NCBI RefSeq assembly: GCF_964204645.1
Contig: NC_134029.1
Location: 398,501-462,500, forward strand
DNA from: Tubulanus polymorphus
Lineage: Eukaryota > Nemertea > Palaeonemertea > Tubulaniformes > Tubulanidae
Direction: 5' to 3'
DNA length: 64,000 nucleotides
Part shown: in pieces, positions 45,600 to 56,800 of the stretch
How the letters are laid out: every line of letters begins with the position of its first letter
Numbering within the stretch: the first letter of the stretch is position 1
The notes under the pieces: model-generated
What the model was told of the DNA's origin: nothing
The model's input: the letters and a program-made list of their open reading frames with translations, nothing else
Database searches by the model: none
Position numbers and translations under genes: made by a program

Positions 45600-48170
45600 T
45601 CAAACAAAAATTCATATTTTGCATCAAGTACAGTAAAACATATAACAGTGAATTCGGGCAATATTCATTAAGAGCAAATTACCATAACAACAGATGTTGT
45701 TAGATAAATAAATAGGAAACCCTGGGAACCAATAGATATATCATCAAAATAATGACCTCATCATCAACAACTGAAATAATCATATATTCTAATAATCATT
45801 TATCCTAATTTAACCATGAAATAATTATATAAAATTCAATCTTCACAATAAAACCAAATGAGTTTGTATATACAGGTAGGCCATCTATCAGAATTTTACG
45901 AAACTGATTTTGAATATCAGGCAATAGCGGCTACGATGTCGCCATCTTTCAACGAAATCAGACACTAAGCCTTTGCAACTTTTCAGTATCAGGGTATATA
46001 GGCCTAACTGAGTGACCGATCTGCGATGTAGTATTTCTCCTTTTCAAGATAGTTAGTTCATTTTGAGTGGTTCAAATAAAGCATTCAGTAATCTAGTTTT
46101 TCAAAGTAATTCATGCCGTAAATCATGTAATCTAAAAGTGTTTAAAATTCTTGCTACATGACTAAATAATGGCTAATTAGTTGTGTATGATATTTGTATC
46201 AAACACAGTGTGTATGAATTCTATCACAGAAAGACAAGAGAAAATCAATAAACAGAACAGAACTGTTAGTAATGATTAGGACGAGGTGTTTGTGTGACGC
46301 ATGATTTATAATCAGTAAAATAAAATGTCATACGAAACAACGAAATAAACTTAACTCTTATCAATAGAGAATGATTAAATATTGTTTGTTCTCAAGATGA
46401 ACTGAATTTAAATAGATTGTCTGGTTCAATCTCACGTTTATCCACTAATTTATGGGGCTAAGCATTGATAGCGCATTGACGCCAACTAGAGGAGCAAAGC
46501 AGAATTTCGTACCAAGGGGGGGGGGGGTGTTGGGCCATTGTCCCTTCAAAATCCCCTACAGAGAAAACAGCTGGGTACAGAGCCTGCTGAAATACATTCA
46601 ACCAATTCATAAATCGTAATCATTTATTTATGATACTAGAAATGACTCTTGGGACTCATAAAGTACTGATTAATGCTTTCAGAATATTGAACATTTCAAC
46701 AGATAAAAACATTCTGTGTATTAAAGATTGAGTATGAATGAATCTTACAGTGAGATTTGTGGTTTTTTGAGAAATAGAATCTCTTAAAGGAAATCAGTAT
46801 GAAAATAACATTGATTTTTTTATCAGTGCACTACTGCAGAGTGAGAGAGAGAGAGAGGGGTGATTTAAAACCGATCAATTTATAAAATATTGATTTCAGA
46901 CTAGAGAATCAATCTATATTATATAGTAGAGGAATATTATTGATTTTATTCGTATAGCCTCACAGCGGAATAGAGAACGACAGACACACACAATACGTAC
47001 ACATGTTTCCACGACAACTAAAAATATGTATATCTTATTATCATTGAGGAGCTATGGCGAGCGGGCTATGAGGGACAAGGACTAGAGACGCACAGCTGTG
47101 TAACAAACCATTTTTTAATCATGAGAGTCTTAACCTATCTTCTATAGGCCTATAAAAGAGGCGATGGGTGGATGAACCATCTCCACCCAAAAGTTTGAGT
47201 CATTGAGATCTTAGAGACCACTACAATAATCTATCTAGGTTAAAGCTCATTTATAGGATATTAAACCGGTTGAGTTCCATGTATTGTGACGTTATGAATC
47301 AAACTGAGTCTGTTCAAATCTTATGTTTAACTATGAGTTTTAAATCCAAGCGAACAATGACATTTGTGTCATTAGTATTTAAAACCAAGAAATGACCTTA
47401 ATCCTACCCTGCTCAGATATTAACTATACAGCCTATATGTAGGAGTCATTATATTGGCCTTGTCACCAAATTATAGCTGCTTATCAATATACAACCAATC
47501 GATAACCGCCTTAAAAACGAAAGCAAAGGAAGAAGAAAGATGAATTTGTGACAAATAGGCCAAAAAAGATTAACCATCCAAAATAGCAAGAGATTCTGAA
47601 TTTCTGGTCAGATTCTGAAGTGATTCGTGGTACAGACTTCAGTAGAGTGATTGACAAATGGCCAGTCATACTCAAAAACAATTACATAACGTAATGATTT
47701 AGTTTGTGGGTTAACAATATCAGAGAGGTATCGAAGATAAACAATAAACCATAATTGATTTGAATTTGACAGCGGTACATACCGTTTAGACGGAAATTCA
47801 TCATTGTGAAAGGCATTACACAATAACTAAACCTCAGCTACACATGAATGGACGGATTTATAATCTAAAAACTGCTGCCTAAATCCGTGAATGTGATTTA
47901 ATCCATCGTTAGATAGGGGTGTGTGTTTGGAAGAACCGCGGTCCCAGCGCTCCTCAGCACCAACCCGCCACCATGTTGTTGAATCTCAGTCGAGTTGTTT
48001 ACAAATAACCGATGAAACTTGACGCGGAAACAAACTAATAAATTATGAAATTAGAAAAAATAGCTTTCTTAAATGTTAAACAAGTATTATGCCTGTACTG
48101 TATAAGTAGGCATTTTGCACAAGAGCTTCCAAAGAAGTTTTAATTGGCGTCAGCGGTAAGCCACCAGTGT
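45600..48170. other. intergenic region between MCTP and the ARL14EP-like gene
   Basis: AT-rich DNA with a poly-G run near 46517 and a short ga tract at 46842. I see no exon. It separates the divergent MCTP (minus) and ARL14EP-like (plus) genes and may hold promoters of either. Confidence 0.5.
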
Positions 48171-48177
48171 CATTTAT

Positions 48178-48375
48178 CGACCGTTAAGTGCTGCCCCTGC
48201 AGATACAATCAGCGGCGATTACATGAACTAACTCCACAGCGGGATATTCCTACTGTGGCATGCGAGTACTATGCTAGTTCACGTTTTTCCCGCTATCGTT
48301 ATATATAGAGGCAGCACTGAACGGTAGAAATCTAACAGCTCGCTACTCGTATACTGTGGCATGCGAGTAATATGG
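48178..48375. repeat. inverted and direct repeats just upstream of the ARL14EP-like gene
   Basis: The words accgttaagtgctgcccct (48180) and agaggcagcactgaacggt (48306) are imperfect inverted repeats. tactgtggcatgcgagta is directly repeated at 48251 and 48352. A small foldback element or a structured promoter region are both possible. Confidence 0.5.
48298..48308 (+). promoter_or_regulatory. TATA-like box of the ARL14EP-like gene
   Basis: Sequence gttatatatagaggcag lies about 215 bp before the ATG at 48517, consistent with a leader of about 180 nt. Position-based inference. Confidence 0.35.
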
Positions 48376-48516
48376 ACAATTCAATTCAAATTCATAGTCT
48401 ATTCACCAAATGGAAGGATTTTTTCCTGTGACACTAAGCAATAGTTTGTTGTAGTCTCCTCTACCCTGCTCCGTTATAAGATAGTGCATTAGACAGAGAG
48501 AGCGAGAGAGAAAAAG

Positions 48517-50685
48517 ATGTCTTTTCAAATAATAGAAGACAGCGATTCCAGACTGACTATTTTATCATCATCAGATACATCAGCGTCGGCCACTGCTGAC
48601 AATAATTCATCGTCATCAGTTTATACTCTCAGAGATCGGAGATCAATTGCTCAGATGAGTGAAAAGGTCTGCATCAATTTATTACGTGTAGCTTATCGTG
48701 ATTTGATGATTTTTGTGTCCGTATTTATGGAATGGCAATCCAATGCCATAAGTGATGAAACCAATGGACCAGCCGCTGTCCCACAGAGTCCGACAGGTCT
48801 TCTGTCTGCCCTACCATGCTATTAAAAGCTTCTTTTCTATCTAAGTTTTAATGTAATTTTGTAAACTTATTGTATTTCTCATCTTTGTAAAGAATTTTAC
48901 TGTTAGAACATCATTTGTTGATCAAGCCCAGTGGCATTGGATGGAACCGTAGCCAAAGCTGCGGCCCTGTCCAAAATCGGTATTTGGCCGCAGCAATAAA
49001 ATATTGTTTCCAACGCGCCTGAAGCCTAGATTAGACCTATAGCTATAGAGCTGTAAAAGAGTTTTAAATGATATGTTACAGTATTTAACTACAACTAATG
49101 CTGATCACACAGATATCAATATGCAATCACTGGTGGTATGTATCTATATAAAAGTACATGCTTTTAATCGTCGGGGTTTAATTTCAAACCAGTTTCAGGT
49201 TTTAATATCAAACCAGTTTCAAGAAATTAGTTCGCGTCGAAAAGAACGAGATAAGCAAAAACTTCGGTTGAAATTTTTCATGAAACTGTGACACGTACGT
49301 GCGTCGTGGGTTTCTGTTTAGGGAAGTCGGTGGTGAGGGTAACTGGAATAGAGGTGTGTCCTGTTCGCAGCCTGTTGTAGTTCACTTATTCTCATGTTGC
49401 ATGAATGTGTAAAAAGTTAAACTTGTGAAGGTGCGATGAGACAGCGGTTTATTTTGATAATCATGATTCAGCTCTATTCAATTTTTCGTTAAGTTTGACT
49501 CTGAGTTAAAATCAGTTCATTACCAATGCTATTCATCTATTTAGTCAAAATATACTCAAAACTGTGGAATTGGATCCTGTTTTATTTTCATGTTTGCTAT
49601 TTTTGCGTCATGTTTTAAAGCTTTAGTTTTCATTTACAGCAAAAGGAAATTCACAAATTGTCGTTCACCAATCCGGGGAAATTCATGGAAAATTTCAACC
49701 CCGAGAGCAGCGCGAGGGAGATGAGAAAAATGAATCGCAGAATTTATAAAAAAGAAACGTAAGTTTTGAATCATAGGATCCAGTTCCACAGTCTGGGACC
49801 AATTTCCTCAATCCAGAACCCGATTCCACTGTGCTGAACCCGATTCCACTGTGCTGAACCTGGTTCCACTGTGCTGAACCTGGTTCAACTGTGCTGAACC
49901 TGGTTCCACTGTGCTGAACTCAGTTCCACTGTGCAGAACCCGTTTCCACTGTGCTGAACCTGGTTCCACTGTGCAGAACCCGATTCCACTGTGCAGAACC
50001 TGTTTCCACTGTGCTGAACCTGTTTCCACTATGCTGAACCCAGTTCCACTGTGCTGAACCCGATTACACTGTGCTGAACCCGGTTCCACTGTGCTGAACC
50101 CGATTCCACTGTGCAGAATCCGATTCCACTGTGCTGAACCCAGTTCCACTGTGCGTAACCCGATTCCACTGTGCTGCACCCGGTTCCACTGTGCTGAACC
50201 CGATTCCACTGTGCAGAACCCAGTTCCACTGTGCTGAACCCGATTCCACTGTGCAGAACCCATTTCCACTGTGCTGAACCTGGTTCCACTGTGCTGAACT
50301 CAGTTTCACTGTTCTGAACCTGGTTCCACTGCAGAACCCGGTTCTACAGTTCCGGATCTTGTTCTTAATCCTGGAGTTAAATCTTAACCTGTAGAACTGG
50401 ATCCAAAAGTCTGAAAAACCTCAATTACTTGAATTGAATTAGTTAATTTTCTATTTCAGATCAAAACGTAATCAAATGTACAATGAGAATGGTTTACTGG
50501 TTGAAGATGGTATTGATTTATGCGATTGTTTGGACATTTCGTGTCCCGGTTGTCATTTTCCGTGTCCTAAATGTCAATCGGAGAAATGTGGCGTAGAATG
50601 TCGATGTAATCGGAAATATGTTTACGAAAGAGTCGAAGTTGAAGGAACTCGTGAAATCAGAAGATTCCCGCACGTTATTTCATGA
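48517..50685 (+). CDS. ARL14EPL: ARL14 effector protein-like (ARL14EP/ARL14EPL), complete
   Basis: Three exons, 48517-48666, 49640-49758 and 50460-50685, joined in phases 0 and 2, encode 164 aa. Residues 1-50 are Ser/Thr-rich and unstructured. Residues 51-90 hold KLSFTNPGKFMENFNPES and a basic stretch, the sequence before the domain in this family. Residues 96-150 are the ARF7EP_C domain: LCDCLDISCPGCHFPCPKC, then KCGVECRCNRKYVYE, with nine Cys and a His, probably binding zinc. Length and lack of the long ARL14EP N-terminus favour ARL14EPL. Human ARL14EP links ARL14 to myosin 1E; the worm relative ARLE-14 works with the SETDB1 homologue MET-2. The exon 1 donor is unusual (gtctgc). A polyA signal aataaa lies near 50944. 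Confidence 0.92.
49800..50345. repeat. 20-bp minisatellite in ARL14EP-like intron 2, about 27 copies
   Basis: The unit ccgattccactgtgctgaac varies mostly at ccgatt/cctggtt/ccagtt and gctg/gcag. The long minus-strand open frames are artefacts of the repeat. The flanks (ggatccagttccacag at 49777, gtagaactggatcc near 50390) resemble the ends of the dispersed foldback family. Confidence 0.95.
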
Positions 50686-50949
50686 GGCGCCCTCTGCTGG
50701 ATTTAGCATTTATAAATATTTTGAAAATTGACTGTAGAGAGAATTAGTCCATTTTGTATTGACTCTTTAGGTGATAACTATGAAACTGGGTTCAAATCCA
50801 CATGTTGTTAGATTTTAATTCAATTCGTATACCCCATTTTCATCTATTTTATTTGTAAGTCCAATTTTTGAACTGTACTACTGAATGTTACCGTTACTTT
50901 AATTGCAATCCAACTGTCTCAAAAAACTGTAAATAATTCTGGAAATAAA

Positions 50950-53120
50950 TATATACTGCATTTATATTCAATGAATACTTTGTTTGTATCGGTTATTGAG
51001 AAGAGGCTGCAGGTTGACTTGATGATGCAGTGAAGCTGCAGTTGACTTGATGCATTGAACATGGAGACGTTGAATCAGTGGACATTTACACACTCAAAAC
51101 TTCTCCAAATCTGCATCACTGCTAATAACGACTTCCAGACGGATAAATAGCACTGTGAATTTTTGCTCCCAATAAATTTCAGAAATCTCTCATATTTAGA
51201 TGATATATTCAGGAATAACTTTCCGCTTTTGAATTCAAAACTATTTACAAAATACGACTAATTTGATTTCATAAAGCTGATTTTTATTGGACGAAATTTC
51301 GAGAAACAGTAGCTGGGTTAATCCATGGAATGTCTCTGTTTTGTAACCGTTAATCTATAGTTAATCCGGATATAATCGGATAAAGCACGAACAGGGAACT
51401 GACCGCCGACAGTAAACACAAACACCACACAAATATAGACTAAACGCTGTGATAAACACATGCAGTACTGTTAGTGGTGACTGTACGACTGACTGTTAGT
51501 GGGTGACATCTTAACTGGACAAACATGCATATTATACCCATGAAACACACCTATCTCAACTGCTTTCAATGACTATTTACAAGATATTGGTGAATGAACG
51601 CATCATGGATTAATCAAATCTTGGATTTAAGAAATATTCATCTATTTTCTGAATTCGTAAGTATAGACTTAGTGAGTAGATATTGATGCAACCGACTGGT
51701 ATCGGGGGCGACAGGTTTTCAGAATGAAGAGTAAAGAAGTTGTTTGGTTGGATTACGGTTGGTTTTTGATGTAGTGTTAATCAACTCGAGATCATATAAA
51801 TATCATGTATAAAATTACTGTGGGGATTACCTGTTCTGTCTCATAAATTGATTGTATTTCTATGAAGCGTTCACGGCCTGAAGAGCCATATAAACGCTAT
51901 CATTTTATATCTTGACTTCAGGTTTTGAAAAAAATGTTCTCTACACTATTGCTTAGATATCCGAAACTCCGAAGTTTTTGGGTTAGATTTGACGAGAGTT
52001 TAAACATTGGAAATGAAACCGAATTTTGGTTTGGACTAAAGATTATTGACGTCATGGATTTTGGGTGTGGGATGTTTTATGTTGTGTGAGTCACTGTCGG
52101 TCTTGTACTCAGGTATCTGGTTTACATCAATGACATTTCTAGACATAGAGTTATTTGTCATTTAACAAGGGAATTCTTGTGAATTCTATTTGAATTATAG
52201 TAGTTTTCAATGTGAGGTCGACAGTAATTACAAGTGAACGCCAATGTGAAGTACACAATTATATCTTGTAACGACGTTTTATATCCATTGAAATCATACA
52301 AAAAACACAAATTGTGTCTTATCGAATACAAGAATGCTTTTCGGTAACAAATCATATTGATTATTTCACAAAAGGTTTTACAGTTTCTATATAAACAGCG
52401 CCTCAAGGGGAAAGGGGGGGGGGGGCTGCGGGGCTGGCGGTATGTTGTGTAAGATCGTATTTCGTAGTTTTCTATACCGGTATATGTTTTTCCATTCTGA
52501 TACATAATTTACACATAAGATATGATTTTATTGCGCAATTGATCCTGATTTGTTTACTGTACACGGAATCAATAAAACTGGACTCTGATATGTAAATGTA
52601 TAAACTGGAATTTATAGCGAATTTATGTAACTTTTATCTGTAAAGATAATCAGTTTAAATCGACCTTTCTCGGCTGCAGAAGAACATTCGTAAATACTTG
52701 AATAATTTAAACGTTACAGCTTATACCAGTAGGATGTGTCATGAATGGTAGGTGAGTGAATCCATGAGATGGAGGGGAGTCTTTGGTACATTGGCAACTG
52801 CTCTTATGGTTCCCTGTAAGCTACGTGCAACTCATGAGATAATTGCTCGTAGCTGTAGTAAGCAACACGGGACAGTTAAAGAGGCCGGGGTAACTTAGTA
52901 GAGATTGAACTCCAAAAGTGGTCTTAGATGCTTAGTCTTATGGTCATAAGTTGTAAGACTGGCTATAGAACTGAAATGACCTAAGCCATGAATGACGCCA
53001 AGTTGAGGGTTAATGCAATTATGGCTAGTAGAGGGTTAAGAGCACATTAAATGCCTTCTATTTGTTTTCATTAATTTATTCATGATGTTTTACATAAAAC
53101 ACACAGAGCTGTAATAAATG
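50950..53120. other. intergenic region, no gene
   Basis: Holds a small hairpin at 52821-52857, a cttttggtcttag-type MITE remnant at 52912-52960, and a poly-G run near 52418. No coding exon supported. Confidence 0.5.
52821..52857. repeat. imperfect hairpin agctacg...cgtagct
   Basis: agctacgtgcaact faces attgctcgtagct around a short loop. The right part, agataattgctcgtagctg, is also at 2646-2664, where tacgagcaa faces ttgctcgta, so it is a dispersed small hairpin. Confidence 0.55.
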
Positions 53121-53127
53121 AATACTA

Positions 53128-53233
<106 letters not shown>

Positions 53234-53317
53234 TCGCTACTATTGACAGAGAGTATTTCAGACACATCCTGTTTCTGATAGACTCCATCCATTAAATAAT
53301 CAATTTGAATGTGACTG

Positions 53318-53399
53318 GTTCTATATAAGAGATTGCTAGGTTACTCCTAGTCGTGAGGAGCTCTCACACCCGTCAACTCTCAGTTTGTGGCAACTACAG
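53318..53399 (+). promoter_or_regulatory. TATA-like box and probable 5' leader exon of the LRRC74-like gene
   Basis: ttctatataagagat at 53319 is a good TATA box. About 70 bp downstream, actacag then gtatcc at 53399/53400 is a plausible donor, and tgtttttacag ending at 53772 a plausible acceptor. The 5' UTR would then contain an intron of about 370 bp before the ATG at 53845. Confidence 0.35.
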
Positions 53400-53844
53400 G
53401 TATCCATACGTCATATGCATTGAAGGAATAATATGTTTTACATGGGAATAAATTTTAGGACTAAATGATATGGAATAGATTTACAGAAATCCCGGATGCA
53501 GCTCCACTGTGTGAGTTTGAGTTGTTCATTTTCAATCAGCTAACTCTGGGTCATGAAGTTCAAAGATTTAAAAATCTGAAAGCCAAAACTAATAACAGAC
53601 ATCATCAGATTCGCATAGCCGAAATGAAATGGTCCCAATAAACTTCTTGAATTTTAGAATTCTCAGTCTTCAGTCGGATTTCACTTTATAATGCATTTGG
53701 CACTCAGTGGTTATATTTTTCACGGATTATAGTGTGTTTCAATAACTCTTGACAATAGAATTGTTTTTACAGATATGGAATGATACAAGTGTGAAATTGT
53801 GTTTATATTGAGGAGAACTCGTTCTCTGTGTCAAACTGTTAAAT

Positions 53845-56800
53845 ATGGCGACACGTCGTAAGTTAAACTCAGTTAAAACGGATTCTGTTCCGATGGATGA
53901 TAATTGGGGATCCGGAATGCCGAGGATCGATCAGAATACCAGCGGGGATTCCGGATCGAAGAAATCCTTTCCTTCTAGGAATAATTCCAGGAATCGACGA
54001 ATTCCTTCTCTCAACGACTCCGAGACAACATCGATAGATTTCAGAACGAATTTCGGCGAGGCAACCGCGAATTATCAGAAACAGTCTCAGGAATTTCCCG
54101 TGTCGTCTAGGAAAGGATCGGCGTGTTCTCACGGAGGAGACCTCAGCCGTCAACACACTCACAATCAGTTACAGAAATCTGAGCGTGTCCGCGGTCGGCA
54201 AACGTCTCTACTGAATCGAGCACCAACCATGCATCGAGAACCGATAAAACTACGTAAAATATCATCAGAATCCAATAGAAAATCAACAGCTGCTGCTGCC
54301 GCTGCTGCTGCTAGTCAACAGAAACATGTCAATCCTATCCACGCGTTACATCGCGAGATCACGCGAGAATTCACATTTACCGGATACGATATTATGAAAG
54401 ATGGTAAGAGAAGCAATTTCAAAATTTAGAATTCATATCGGTTTATAATGAAATAATGAAGAAAAATAATGCGATACAATCATAGAATGATATCAAGTCC
54501 AACCAATGGGTCCTGGGTCCTGTATCCCTGTTAGTGCCCCTGTGCCGAATGTGATATGACTGATGTACCGATATACCGATCCCGCTATTAACAGTCTTTA
54601 CAGTTTCTTTGAAGAAGGGATTTAGAGAATTCTCAAAACTGTCAGAAAGCTTTAGAATATATCATCATTCGTGGGACTGTTCATTATGACTTTTGTTTTT
54701 ATAGTTATCCCTAAAGCGAGGATCCCGGCGCCGGATGAACTAGAGAAAGTCCATAGAGAACAGGTCTATGAGACAATGTGTAAGAGACTCGGCACTATTC
54801 CGATAACAGTTCTAAAAAACCGTTTGTCTCATGATGAAATTAGATTACACTGTCACGAGATTGGACCGAAAGGAGCTAAAGCGCTGGCAGTAGCTTTACT
54901 GGTGAGTCTTTCTTTACCAGATACCTGCGAGCCAAATACTCATAGATATAATTAACCATTCATTAAACATTCTGAGTTCCTCCTGTTGTTAAGATGATAT
55001 GAAATCCTATCCTTATCATAGAATATCCAAAATGTTTCATTGAGCTAGTGATCTTCAGGGGCAGTTGCATAGTCATGGCTTATGAGTCTAGAACCAACTT
55101 AGTTGTCTTAAGATTTAAGACCACTTTTGACTTAGTCACGACTGTGCAACTGGACCCAGGAAAACAAGTGTTTCAATGAGCTATTCATCTTCAGGAATAC
55201 AAGTGTTTTAACGAATTAATTGTCAGGAGCCTGTCTTTTCCCGGACACTTTTAGCGTGGTATATTGTATGATCTCACAATCGTCAGACTTCGAAACATTT
55301 TGAGATTTGAATTTCTGAAGATTTTTTATCATCGAAAATCAATCTATTCACGACCCATCTCCTAGTGCTGTGAGTGTAGAGGATATTCCATTAACATCAG
55401 CTGATTTTGTACGTTTTTTTTTTTGAAGGATCAGCGCAATTTAACAGTATTAGATTTAGCTGAAGATCATTTACAAACTGACGGTGTTGTTTATTTGTCT
55501 GATATGATTGAAAATAAAGTTTTACTCACGGAATTAGTAAGTAAACAGTTCCCTTATATTATTCAGATTTTTAAGAAATCTTGTAATGAATGTGTATTAC
55601 AGTTTCGAGATTAATCTAAATCCCATCTTCAGAAGAGCAGTAATTAATGCAGTAATTAATACAGTTTCTCTGAAGTTGAGATTAAGATAATCTCAAAATT
55701 GTCAGAAAAGTCAACTTGTCACTAAACAGAAAGTAAAGAGAAGAGTATCATCCATTGTGGGATATTGGTCGGTAACTTGTAATTTCTGTTTCAGAATTTA
55801 GCTCGTAATGATATTAAAACTATCGGCGTCAAAGCTATTTGCGAATCGTTGAAAGATACAGAATCGCTGAAAATCTTAGATTTATCCGGTAATATTCGCT
55901 CTGTCAGTAATAAATCTCTTATAAAACGCTGAAAGTTATATTTGTACGAATACTGGCTGTAGAACGATGACCACTTTATACAAACTATATAATTCAATAG
56001 ATATAGTTGAAGATTTATTGTGTGCATTGAAATCAAGTGAATGCGTTGATTTTGCAGGAAACCATTTAAAAGATCAAGACGCTTGTTATATAGCTGAACT
56101 CATAGAGGTAATATATACTTATTGACCAGTCCAAGAGTCACTAGAAATAATATCTCAAGTGTTTTATTGACAAATATATGAGTGTGAGTCCCTGAAATTG
56201 AACCCGAGACTTCGAGAACTACATCAGATTATTTGCCCAATTCTAATTCCATTTCTAGCAACTGTATAATAAATTAAGGATGAAAACTTTCAATCTTTTT
56301 GTTTGTTTTTAAATGATTTGTTATTAATTCTTTTTTTTAAAGAATAACATATCAATAGCTGAAATGCGGTTGAGCCATAACGATTTTCGAGAAATTGGAG
56401 GTGAATTTATTGGAAAAGCACTGTGTAAGTTATAATATCTGTGGAAAATGAAAAATGAATTTGATTGTATTATACATCTATACATTATGTTTAAAATAAA
56501 TAAATAACTATTAATTGTGATCAGTTTTCTGTTTCATTTCACAGCTCACAACGATACAATTTTACACCTAGATTTGAGTTGGAATCATCTGAGAGGAAGA
56601 GGTGCTATCTCTATAGCTGAAGGATTGATGGTATAAAATATACTACTTTCATAAACTTATCAATCTCTGCAGGCTTCACAATGAATCCTCTTAATTCTGT
56701 TGTAAACGTTATGAATCCAGTTAAGAGTTGAAGCTTTAGAATAATTATAATTTGAAATCTATTGTCAAACTGAATAGATATCTGCGGCGCTTTTTGGATC

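Noticed and set aside
47969..48010. ATG in a perfect gccaccATG context
   Set aside because: The frame stops after eleven codons and nothing continues it.
52158..52505. 115-codon minus-strand open frame
   Set aside because: No motif or conserved-looking composition; includes a homopolymer run; intergenic context.
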